Shown here piece after piece: positions 20,501 through 26,830 of a stretch of 28,203 nucleotides of DNA (position 1 is the stretch's first letter; each line of letters opens with the position of its first letter). Under the pieces are notes generated by a model. It was not told where the DNA came from and searched no databases. It worked only from the letters and a program-made list of their open reading frames with translations. The DNA is from Saccoglossus kowalevskii (Eukaryota; Hemichordata; Enteropneusta; Harrimaniidae): positions 122,172 to 150,374 of the forward strand of contig NW_003143793.1 in assembly GCF_000003605.2 (NCBI RefSeq), read 5' to 3'. The translations under genes and the position numbers were made by a program.

Positions 20501-23500
20501 AGGAGCCGAAAATGAAATAAGGTTTTCCGCCCGCCGCATAACAAACCCAAGTTGCATTTTCGTGGGAGTATCATGATCAAAGTAGATGTAGTAGTAGTCT
20601 CGCGCAGATGAAAAATTGCCCTATAAAAACTCGAGAAACAAGGAGTAAAAAAAGTCTGGCCTAATTACAAACTAAGCTTCTAATCCTTCATAGATTGAAT
20701 CACGGCCGAAACATCTTTGCTGTCTTAGTAGAGTGTTTTCCTCAAAACGAAGTTTTGTACTGTGAGATATTAACTATTTGCCAGGGTTATCAGTGCTCCC
20801 ATAATGTTCTTGCCATATCACAATCATGTTGCTGCCATGGCAATTACAATTGTTCTCATCTTGTTACAACACATGGTAGTTACATGTATATACTAAGTAT
20901 TAAAGCAATTGAAATGGTAGTTTTTGAGAAGAAGTTGAAAATAGCATTTTTTACCAAAATTATGAAAAAATTATAATTAATTATAAAAATACCAAGTATC
21001 AGAGTAATTGAGCCGGTAGTTTTTAAACAGAAGTTGAAAACAGAATTTTTTTATCCCAGATTACAAAAAAAATTTGCTAAAAATAAAGATATGAAGATAT
21101 CGTCATGAAATGAACAAATCTGACAGAGTGCCACCCATGGTACCTAGATACCAAGTATTAAAGAAATTGAGCTGGTAGTTTTTAAAAAGAAGTTGAAAAT
21201 GTAATTGTTGATGGACAATCATCTGTATATGAACAGCTCGGCTCTGTCATCAATGTTGACAGAGAATCTAAAAAAAGCTACTACAGTCTGTAACAGAATA
21301 GTGTTATGGATCAACAACATCATGTGAAGAATTGGGGTTTGTGCATTACCATTTCCATAGATATAGATCAGATACAAATTATGTGAATTTTCCATGACGA
21401 TACTTACAATAATGATGAAGCATCAAAAAGGTTACAAGGTTAAAAGCATTGCACAATTATATGTCTCATAAGGGGTTTCCCATTTTAAAACTTGGGGACG
21501 GGGTGTAAGAATTATTGCTGTGAGATCGTGAAAAAAAAAATTGTATAACTGAATAATAAAATATGGGTACATACCAATGAATGGATATAGAAACTGTATT
21601 GCTGATAACCAAATGTAGCCTGGCTTACCAAATGCTGCCCTCACAAGGTCTTGGTAGGTGTTAGTACCGGAAAGATGGCCGCCTTTAATGAGAAGGACTA
21701 GCGAGTAATCTACAAATGAAATGAGACAAACTTGACATTTAATACAAAAATTGACACAGTGGCTTTAAAAGACAAATTTATTGAAAAAATGAATTATTAG
21801 CACATTCTGAATTAGTACATATGCAAATATAAATTATGTTTTGCAGATTAGCATAATAATTTATATTTATTGCTGCCCAATTCATTGCTCAATTGTATGT
21901 AACATTCACCAGATGGTCTTGATGGGTATAATTGCCTGAAGTCCTACTGTCTTCAGTCTCAGTTCTACATTCATGATGTCAACAGTAGCAATTTAGATAT
22001 TTTTACTTTTGGGTGATCATTAGAAACTCTGGAAAACTGGCAGTGGCAGAAAACTATGCAAAATATGCTGTAATTTCTTTATCTCTTCTTTATCTTTTTT
22101 CTGTTATTGGTCCTGCAGGATGTTTTTCCATGATATTTTCCTGTGCGATTTTTTTTTTTAAATTTTGCTATCGTCCCCCTCCCTTCCAGTTTCCAAAAGT
22201 TCACTCCTTACTATAATTATTTCATTACAGCGGAGGTCGATGCGACAATGTACTATCAAAGTGCATACTTTGAGGTTTCCTCGTAATAACCTTATTGTGT
22301 AGAGTCTGGTCAAACTCTGGTGGCAGCCAATCATTCGCATAATCATTCCATATTTGGAATTCGCATTTCCTAATATGGTAGGATGAAAATAACACGTAAA
22401 ATACCACCAAATTATGGCACGCTGTAACTTATGGCGTTACAGATGTATAATAATGCTTTTTGTGTGTATGCCATGATATTTAAAGTTGAGAATGAATTCC
22501 ATTTTTGAGTCGCACAAGACATTGCTGAAATAATTAAAAGTATACAATATTTCTTGAAGAAAGTGAAAATACAAAATGTAGCAGTAACACATGTAGAAAT
22601 AAGCATATTAAATAAAGCGGTTAATATCTCATATCTCTGTTGAATTATTCTGAGTTAGACACATGTGAATATAATACATGAATTTAATTATTATACCATA
22701 TGTTAACTCAACTGTAATTGACATACCCATACAAAAGTTTCCTATAGAATTCCTATAGGACAAATAGCAATCCTATAGGATTTTGTGTCAGGAAATAAGT
22801 TCATGGTCAACCATCAAATACTATGATGACAAATGGTCAAACAAAGTCTTGCCTGCAATGGGTATGACTGTTAGCTAACTACACAGTAGTTAAATAACTA
22901 CACAGTAGATTTGGTCTACATTAGAAACACATCTCTTGTGCTTGTAGCACACTAAAGGAATAAACTGAAGATTGGATTAATAATAAGCATTAAAAATATT
23001 ACCGGTACCTATTTCAATAGATTATGTATGCAGCTTTGCAGGGAATTTTGAAATATTCAGTGAATGGATCAATAACCCCTTTTACATCCACTGTAACTTT
23101 TCTCACCTTAGCCAAAATGGTTTTGTTAAAATATGCATTTTATTCATCACATTATGGTGTAATGTTCTCCATGTATGATTGATTGATTTGAGAACTACAA
23201 AAAAAAGAAAAAAGAATCTCTAACCCAAATTTTCATTTTATTGTATACTGGATAATTAAAATGTCACTTATTTTGACCATGTACCTGTGAAATTTACATT
23301 ATCACATCTGCTACTAATCGAACAAATACGGGGTGTCTTGAGAATATTTAGTATTACTTACCTGTCACTATGGCAACCCCAAACATAAGAATAAAACCCA
23401 GTGGTAATCCGGCACTACGCATTGCATATGGCATTCCTACAACAACAAAAACACACACACACACACACACCAAAAGTTGACTATTAGAAAGTAGGTGGGG

Positions 23501-24299
23501 GCGGGGTTGTATAATAAGCTATTGAATTTAATGTAGTATGATTTCTGATTGTATTTAGTAATAACTGACTATATATATGATGAAATTTCAATTAACTGAA
23601 TCACTTAGTTTTGTTGTCTAAGACACCATAAAAGGAATGTTTATAACATGAAAAGTTATAATAAATATCTTTACTTTACACTGGGTATTATATGTATGGA
23701 CAGCTCAAGATTCAATGGGGAGGGGTCATTCAAGTCATTTACCATGATTCTATCACTACTAGACGGAAAATAAATCTATATGCCATACCACAGAAAGTAC
23801 TCTCGAAAAAAACCCAGCCGTTAGTCGGCCATTTTGAATCAAATCGCTTAACAGAATGAAATGCATCAGAAAATTATGCCCGCATGAGTTTCAATGACAT
23901 TGGCCCTGAAGGCATGTTCGAGAAATGGTCCGTGACAGTTAGAACAAAAATGGTCAGTAGTCAGTAACCGGCCATCGATTCTCAAAATAAATTGATTTCA
24001 TATGTATACAATTACATCCTATTTTATCAGCTAGCTTTAGTCGTGCAAGTACATTAGAGAAATTACTTCAGATAGATGCAGTACATGTTTTCTGACTGTC
24101 GAAGCAGAAGATAAAAATAGACATTGAATAACAGCTCTGGCCATTCACTGCTAGAAATAAGTGATTATAACTTACCCAGAATGCCAGAGCCTATGATACT
24201 GTTTATACTATTGATGCTAGCTCCGGATAAGCTGCTCTGACCTTTTTCGTTATCTTTATCATTTTCAACCAACTTTGCATTGTCTGCAGTTGTTTCTGT
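8319..24299 (-). CDS. SLC38A11: SLC38A11-like sodium-coupled amino acid transporter
   Basis: This is a membrane transporter of the AAAP/SLC38 family, which moves neutral amino acids with Na+. Exons 5' to 3' on the minus strand: 24299-24176, 23436-23362, 21709-21575, 19658-19593, 18371-18357 (microexon), 17254-17148, 14789-14710, 14083-14013, 13800-13639, 12363-12251, 11124-10978, then either 10175-9897 or 8567-8319. All junctions are GT-AG and keep frame, giving about 457 or 447 residues plus an unresolved N-terminus; the family usually has 400-470. Signatures include NSIINSIIG-like NSINSIIGSGILGMPYAMRS (unwound helix 1), QFLYPFIAMISYNIIIGD, LPISAYRNISKL, FVCHHNSFLIYDSLEEPTV, GYATFTGYTQGDILENYC, CFVTRE and DCLGIVLELN, with about eleven hydrophobic segments and a Cys-rich extracellular C-tail. 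These match SLC38A11 better than other SLC38 members I recall. The start codon exon is missing. Confidence 0.93.
8711..8875. mobile_element. TA-flanked MITE, family 2, complete copy
   Basis: Left end TACTGTAAAATACTTTATTT and right end, read outward, TACTGTAAAACACTTTATTT form terminal inverted repeats of ~24 bp. The TA at each end fits the TA target-site duplication of Tc1/mariner-type elements. No ORF. Close relatives are at 25137-25318, 19300-19475 and 13380-13590. Confidence 0.8.
9612..9832. repeat. 41-bp minisatellite, about six copies
   Basis: The landmark AGCAATAGCGCC (variants AGCAATAACGCT and others) recurs at 9620, 9663, 9704, 9745, ~9786 and 9823, a period of about 41 bp. Units contain CCAGTGTGTAGAGGTTAATT. 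It lies directly downstream of transporter terminal exon A and supplies its candidate poly(A) signals. Confidence 0.85.
9779..9784 (-). terminator. Candidate poly(A) signal for terminal exon A transcript
   Basis: TTTATT on plus (AATAAA on minus), about 113 nt after the exon-A stop. A second copy is at 9693-9698. Both lie in the 41-bp minisatellite. Confidence 0.45.
9897..10175 (-). CDS. SLC38A11: SLC38A11-like alternative terminal exon A
   Basis: 279-nt phase-0 exon (acceptor acataccacag) ending in TAG. It encodes GVLGAVPLVFILPAAAYLKL, a second hydrophobic helix, then CSHGSDMWYC and a tail with sequons NNT and NYT. It supplies the last two helices and the extracellular C-tail. The human counterpart also begins GVL and has C.HG..M.YC at the same place. 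It contains its own stop, so it cannot be combined with terminal exon B. Confidence 0.92.
   Translation of the reverse strand, partial: GVLGAVPLVFILPAAAYLKLEEGKLYSLHKLPAILICIIGVFTMVMGSVMSVIFSKNCSHGSDMWYCHQNNTMHNIYVDGNYTDTYFSTALP
10176..10977 (-). other. Transporter intron before terminal exon A
   Basis: AT-rich intron with several homopolymer T and A runs and one 326-bp TA-flanked inverted-repeat element (10444-10769). No exon seen. Confidence 0.75.
10444..10769. mobile_element. TA-flanked MITE, separate family
   Basis: Perfect terminal inverted repeats CTACTGTAAAACA and TGTTTTACAGTAG (15 bp if the next two bases are included) enclose 326 bp without coding potential. The terminal TACTGTAAAA is shared with family 2, but the inside is different (repeated TTCAGCGAATC- and TTAGCGAATTT-like blocks). 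Likely mobilised by the same Tc1/mariner-like transposase; inferred. Confidence 0.7.
10978..11124 (-). CDS. SLC38A11: SLC38A11-like exon: helix 9
   Basis: 147-nt phase-0 exon (acceptor atttccccacag, donor aat|gtaagt). It encodes VLDNIICNLGYAEKPQTLTR, then a hydrophobic helix ending STDCLGIVLELN. The last motif is identical to the human protein. Its donor must be shared by two alternative terminal exons. Confidence 0.94.
11125..12250 (-). other. Transporter intron with A-rich tract and CRE/CCAAT pair
   Basis: Contains low-complexity A-rich DNA (11259-11345) and a palindromic CRE next to a CCAAT box (11832-11849). No exon or known element otherwise. Confidence 0.7.
11832..11849. promoter_or_regulatory. 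CRE palindrome next to CCAAT box
   Basis: TGACGTCA (11832-11839), the full CREB/ATF palindrome, is followed two bases on by TGATTGGCT, whose reverse complement context AGCCAATCAG is a perfect NF-Y consensus. It lies in the intron between the helix-8 and helix-9 exons. Function inferred only. Confidence 0.35.
12251..12363 (-). CDS. SLC38A11: SLC38A11-like exon: helix 8
   Basis: 113-nt exon (acceptor tttattgcag, donor gag|gtatgt). After the split Gly it encodes DILENYCSGDDLVNAARFIY then GVTLMFTFPIECFVTRE. ENYC..DDLV and ECF.TRE are shared with human SLC38A11. Ends in phase 0. Confidence 0.94.
12600..13165 (+). repeat. Family 1 dispersed repeat, three tandem units plus hairpin end
   Basis: GTCCAYCT followed by an ATATCAAAG block recurs at 12631, 12791 and 12930. 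Each unit has a CAAAAATATCACTTTTTA-type block. The 3' end has the inverted repeat AGCTCTGCT (13133-13141) and AGCAGAGCT (13155-13163). The same order of blocks occurs at 20880-21275 and, inverted, at 2535-2680. Confidence 0.75.
13380..13590. mobile_element. Family 2 MITE, degenerate copy with internal duplication
   Basis: It has the family core (TCAGTGAAAATAAA, TCTTTTCAGCGAAAATTAAT, CAGCTAAAATAAAGTATTT), but both termini are decayed. A 37-bp internal segment is exactly duplicated (starts at 13436 and 13473). Confidence 0.7.
13639..13800 (-). CDS. SLC38A11: SLC38A11-like exon: helices 6-7
   Basis: 162-nt exon (acceptor ttatttttcag, donor g|gtatgt). It encodes FVCHHNSFLIYDSLEEPTVK, then a transmembrane helix and FGACGYATFTGYTQ. 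F.CHHNSFL.Y.SLEEPT is the most diagnostic SLC38A11-type signature in the window. Confidence 0.95.
14013..14083 (-). CDS. SLC38A11: SLC38A11-like exon: loop and start of helix 6
   Basis: 71-nt exon (acceptor atgtttcag, donor g|gtaagt). It encodes PPTSHAWEFANIHFTQAIGV then MAF. The W.FA....Q.IGVM.FAF pattern is the SLC38 entry to helix 6; the next exon continues with AFVCHHN. Confidence 0.92.
14084..14709 (-). other. Transporter intron with G-rich run and CpG patch
   Basis: Contains a G-rich tract (ggggtgggggtgggggtgg, ~14130-14149) and a CpG-rich segment (14385-14510, e.g. cggcagtcgccgtgtcgcg). No exon found; a 74-residue plus-strand open frame here has no recognisable similarity. Confidence 0.65.
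14710..14789 (-). CDS. SLC38A11: SLC38A11-like exon: helix 5
   Basis: 80-nt exon (acceptor atttttccag, donor at|gtaagt). It encodes a single hydrophobic helix, ISVISIVMVAFIVTVIIIR, then LATLGPQ, matching the helix-5 end ISLGPH in human SLC38A11. Confidence 0.9.
14790..15559 (-). other. Transporter intron, unremarkable part
   Basis: AT-rich sequence between the helix-5 exon and the CCAAT minisatellite. I see no feature. Confidence 0.6.
15560..17122. repeat. 26-bp CCAAT-box minisatellite with 104-bp higher-order repeat
   Basis: Units resemble TGTAATCTGATTGGTCAACT plus ACATAT. About 10 units precede the gap and 13 follow it. The reverse complement of most units contains GACCAATCAG, a perfect match to the NF-Y consensus RRCCAATSRG. 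Right of the gap, four unit variants repeat in order with a 104-bp period (CAATCTG landmarks at 16787, 16891, 16995). The array lies inside a transporter intron. Confidence 0.92.
15828..16786. other. Assembly gap (959 N)
   Basis: Unsequenced run flanked on both sides by the same 26-bp minisatellite, so it almost certainly consists of more units. True length unknown. Confidence 0.98.
17148..17254 (-). CDS. SLC38A11: SLC38A11-like exon: helix 4
   Basis: 107-nt exon (acceptor ttttttctccag, donor aag|gtatga). It encodes GSEHVLANRYFVISLSTVLV followed by TLPISAYRNISKLVK. The LP(L/I)S.YRNI.KL motif at the end of helix 4 is characteristic of SLC38 transporters. Ends in phase 0. Confidence 0.93.
17255..18356 (-). 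other. Transporter intron after the microexon
   Basis: AT-rich. No repeat or exon recognised. Confidence 0.65.
18357..18371 (-). CDS. SLC38A11: 15-nt in-frame microexon of the SLC38A11-like gene
   Basis: TACCGTCAGCAGCGC sits between acceptor ttttgttgtag and donor gtaagt. It is exactly five codons long and phase-compatible with both neighbours. Inclusion turns FR-IGSE into FR-IPSAALGSE. Human SLC38A11 has RIPGVDPEN at the corresponding loop, so the included form restores the RIP motif and the normal loop length. This similarity plus both splice sites make the call fairly strong, though not proven without RNA. Confidence 0.75.
18372..19592 (-). other. Transporter intron before the microexon
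   Basis: AT-rich with T/A homopolymers; contains one family 2 MITE (19300-19475). Nothing else recognised. Confidence 0.65.
19300..19475. mobile_element. Family 2 MITE, left end degraded
   Basis: The right end CTAAAATAAAGTATTTTACAG followed by TA is intact, and the internal blocks match the copies at 8711 and 25137. The left inverted repeat is mostly lost (only ATTTATTCTCGC-like sequence remains). Confidence 0.72.
19593..19658 (-). CDS. SLC38A11: SLC38A11-like exon: end of helix 3
   Basis: 66-nt exon with strong acceptor ttattattccag and donor a|gtaagt. With the split Ala codon it encodes AMISYNIIIGDTMTKVLMRI then FR. It ends in phase 1, compatible both with the following microexon and with direct joining to the 17148-17254 exon. 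Confidence 0.93.
19700..20240. mobile_element. Possible retrotransposon 3' fragment
   Basis: This block is richer in C and G than its surroundings (cccactcccactcccctc, ggcctcacgcgctcccctc, agaagccccctcgccc). It ends in a T-rich stretch closing with tttaataaatttcc, like a LINE 3' end. No reverse-transcriptase reading frame is visible. Identity is a guess from composition. Confidence 0.3.
20452..20664. mobile_element. PIF/Harbinger-type MITE with TAA target duplication
   Basis: Terminal inverted repeats begin GGCCAGACTTTT and continue with CCTTGTTTC (left 20455-20485, right 20632-20661), enclosing 207 bp. TAA lies directly outside both ends (20452-20454, 20662-20664), the 3-bp TWA duplication typical of PIF/Harbinger. 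The interior is CpG-rich (ccgcccgccgc) and noncoding. Confidence 0.82.
20880..21275 (+). repeat. Family 1 dispersed repeat, tandem units
   Basis: CAAGTATYARAG followed by AATTGARMYGGTAGTTTTT recurs near 20895, 20990 and 21148. The 3' end (TTGATGGACAATCATCTGTA, then GAACAGCTCGGCTCTGTC) matches the reverse complement of 2535-2600. Confidence 0.7.
21575..21709 (-). CDS. SLC38A11: SLC38A11-like exon: helices 2-3
   Basis: 135-nt exon (acceptor atttgtag, donor g|gtatgt). It encodes DYSLVLLIKGGHLSGTNTYQ, then a FGKPGYIWLSAIQFLYPFI stretch. The spacing and residues match SLC38A11, where a closely similar LIKGG...SGT.TYQ...LQFLYPFIAM is present. Confidence 0.94.
21710..23361 (-). other. Transporter intron
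   Basis: AT-rich. A small cluster of CCTATAG(G/A)A(T) palindromes lies at 22741-22781. No exon or element recognised otherwise. Confidence 0.65.
23362..23436 (-). CDS. SLC38A11: SLC38A11-like exon: end of helix 1, start of helix 2
   Basis: 75-nt exon (acceptor gttgtag, donor ag|gtaagt) encoding, after the split Gly, MPYAMRSAGLPLGFILMFG and VAIVT. The PYAMRSAGLPLG stretch is typical of SLC38 proteins just after the GSGI motif. Confidence 0.92.
23437..24175 (-). other. Transporter intron with (AC)n microsatellite
   Basis: (AC)11 lies at 23450-23471, directly upstream of the splice acceptor on the minus strand, where it reads (GT)n. An inverted fragment of the 224-bp repeat core (GGCCATTTTGAATCAAATCG) is at 23828-23847. 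Nothing else recognised. Confidence 0.7.
24176..24299 (-). CDS. SLC38A11: SLC38A11-like exon: N-tail and start of helix 1
   Basis: 124-nt exon, acceptor aaattgcag, donor g|gtaag. It encodes a polar, acidic cytoplasmic tail (TETTADNAKLVENDKDNEKG) and then SLSGASINSINSIIGSGIL, the first half of the unwound transmembrane helix 1 that contributes to Na+ and substrate binding in this fold. It begins in phase 0 with no Met, and the upstream frame meets a stop at 24368, so an additional 5' exon is required. Confidence 0.9.
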
Positions 24300-24491
24300 C
24301 TGCAATTTAAAAGAAACAAATATCAAAAGGCTGTCTGTCAGATGATATTTCTCTGCACTTTTTTCTTATATTCTTCAATATTTCTGGAAGTGAACCTTAA
24401 TTTTGGAGCCAACAAACAAAATTTGAGTCAATTTTCAGTTTTTCCCCAAAAAATTTGGCTATTTTTGTTCAAATTCTCTGAAGCAAAGTGC

Positions 24492-25074
24492 AGACTATAA
24501 ACAGGACTATTTTGTGAATTTGGGATGAAAGAGGGAACTGGTGGTGATGAGGTTAGAAGAACTGAATTGCACACTTAAATGAACTGTCAAAACTAGGCTA
24601 AGTCAAAGAAGCGATAGACAGAGAATAAGGTTGGGCAGTCAGGGACTGCTGACGATAATTTATTTCATAAACCGGCGCTTGGTTGGCGCATGCGCAGAAG
24701 CCACCATATGAAAAACCCCATATGGAAGGATACATCCCTGTGAGGTAATAAAGTACCTCAAAAACTATAAACTACAAAGCTCAAAATCTGTAACTACAAA
24801 CTAAATCTATAAAAACTACAAGCATAAAATAAACAAAAAGGGAGGGTGGGTTGGGGAAACAACGCCTGCCATGTGTGTCAAGCCAGCTAGCCAATACTCT
24901 CAATCTGTAATGCCGCAATATATAGTGCCAAGATGTTAGCCACGCTAGCTAAGATAATCACATGTTTAGCTTAAAAACAATCAATCAATCAAGACTATAA
25001 ACAGGACTATTTTGTGAATTTGGGATGAAAGAGGGAACTGGTGGTGATGAGGTTAGAAGAACTGAATTGCACAC
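24492..25074. repeat. Exact 83-bp direct repeat spaced 500 bp
   Basis: Positions 24492-24574 and 24992-25074 are identical over 83 bp (start AGACTATAAACAGGACTATT, end GAACTGAATTGCACAC). The 417 bp between them contain a perfect NRF1-type GCGCATGCGC at 24686-24695 and end with tcaatcaatca. No coding potential seen. Confidence 0.9.
24686..24695. promoter_or_regulatory. NRF1-type palindrome
   Basis: GCGCATGCGC matches the NRF1 core-promoter consensus perfectly. A few bases on is a GCCACCATATG stretch resembling a YY1 site. It lies ~390 bp upstream of the first resolved transporter exon, inside the sequence between the 83-bp direct repeats. Promoter role is unproven. Confidence 0.3.
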
Positions 25075-25136
25075 AAAATGGATAAATTTTATTATATTCT
25101 GCTGAAGCAGAACACATACAGTATATCTAAGTAACA

Positions 25137-25318
25137 TACTGTAAAACCATTTATTCTCACTGAAGGAATGATTCAGTGAATATAAAATCCAGCGATACTT
25201 TCTTCCGATATTGTACATTCAACTTGACAGAAATCAGTGAAAATAAATTCCATACAAAACACCCAAAAGATCTTTTCAGCGAAAATTAATTCCAGCTAAA
25301 ATAAAATATTTTACAGTA
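25137..25318. mobile_element. TA-flanked MITE, family 2, complete copy
   Basis: Left end TACTGTAAAACCATTTATTC and right end, read outward, TACTGTAAAATATTTTATTT. The interior blocks match the copies at 8711 and 19300. 182 bp, noncoding. Confidence 0.8.
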
Positions 25319-25442
25319 ACGTGAATCAAACTTTTTATTAAAATAAGACATCTGAAATGCCCATAACACTTTTAAACACAATAGTACAGTGTCTCATGTG
25401 AAATAAAAACTATTGTTTCCACTACCAGATGTATAGTAATGT

Positions 25443-25848
25443 CTCTCATCAGAGGTACATTACTTGGGGTTTGCAACTCGCATAGTACTGTATGGTGACA
25501 TCATGTCAAGATCCCATTCAAGTCTCATCTCGTAGATAGCGAGACAGGTGCTACGAACTTCTGACATGACATAGGCGGTTTGTAATAAAACAATAAAACA
25601 TGTATTACCACGTTCATAGTGAAAAAATGTAATACATCGAAAATGTACAGAAAATATAGTTATCGTAATCCGTCATATCGTGAGCAGCTATTTTGATCAA
25701 CCTGGACATCCCAGTATCCTAGTTACCTCGGGCATGCGCACTCGCATTTTTCTGAGTTGGAACGCTTATGCGGGAGCAAGATTGAAACGGGATCTTGGTA
25801 TCATGTCACCGTAGTTACAAACCCCAAGTAATGTACCTCTGCTCTCAT
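25443..25848. mobile_element. hAT-like MITE with 7-bp target duplication
   Basis: CAGAGGTACATTACTTGGGG plus TTTG (25450-25473) is the perfect reverse complement of 25818-25841. The arms continue imperfectly for ~75 bp (GGTGACAT, CAAGATCCC). CTCTCAT lies directly outside both ends (25443-25449, 25842-25848). The CAGAGG terminus is hAT-like, though hAT usually makes 8-bp duplications. 392 bp, noncoding. Confidence 0.8.
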
Positions 25849-26404
25849 ACATCATTTCAAATTTTATGATCAATAAAACTGAAGAGTAAAAACATCAATA
25901 ATTCAATATTTCACAATAGGTCACTTTAGTTGTACTTCAATCGTACTCTTGAATATGATTTCAGTTTTACATTTAATGGCTTCCATTTACTAAAATGTTG
26001 TCATGGGGATCACACAATGTTGGTGTTGCTATGAAAATTTTTTTCATCAGGCCACTCAATGAATAGAATTCACTTCACCATATTAATTATAAAGTAATAG
26101 AAAAACTAGGAGGAGGGTTCACAGGTTTAACATTCAAATCGTGACTTGCTTGTATTTGACACTCCACCTTTTTTTTTTTGATGCTGGTACAATTTATTTC
26201 TCAAAACAACATTTTTGTTGGTCACAGTACATGCTCTCCTACTACAGGCCTGTCGACAGTATATTCAAGAAATTTTTTTTTTTTTTTTGATTTTTTTTTT
26301 TTAATATTTAGTCTGCTGTTTCCAGAACATACTGACATATACATTCTTGACCAATATTCATGAATATTATTATATTTTGTTAGAATACTTGAGAACACAT
26401 ATGT

Positions 26405-26830
26405 GCTATGTTCCCATAAATATATTGCAAATATGCTCAGTACTGGTAACTGTGTGCCCAATTTTGGAGAAGTGTGAATCTCTCTCCCATAGTGCATTGC
26501 ACACATGCTCAGCTTGAGCAAAATTTTAATTTCTATCCTATAATGCATTGCAAATAAATGTACTATAAGGAGTAAAACATTTGAATTTCTCTCCCATAAT
26601 GCATTGCAAATATTCTCAGTAACAAGCTCAGTTGCAAATTTTTTGAATTTTTCTTCCATACTGCATTGCAAATATGTTCAATAATGTACATACAGTTGTG
26701 AAACATTTGAATTTTGCTCCCATAATGCACCGAGAATATGTTCAGTAATTTGCTCAATAGTTCAAAACTTGAATTTCCCTCCCATAATGCATTGCAAATA
26801 TGCTCAATAACTTGCTCAATGGTGAACAAT
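26405..26830. repeat. Degenerate ~62-bp tandem repeat, about seven units
   Basis: The landmark CTCCCATAATGCATTGCAAA recurs with variants near 26413, 26486, 26537, 26593, 26656, 26719 and 26781 (spacing 51-73, mostly ~62). Units also share a GAATTTCT lead and a (C/T)TCAGTAA block. Long minus-strand open frames here simply translate the repeat (ICNALWE.N) and are not called as genes. Confidence 0.8.

Larger units (their letters stand above)
19659..21574 (-). other. Transporter intron, repeat-rich
   Basis: Holds a compositionally distinct GC-richer block (19700-20240), a Harbinger-type MITE (20455-20661) and family 1 tandem units (20880-21275). No exon found. Confidence 0.7.
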
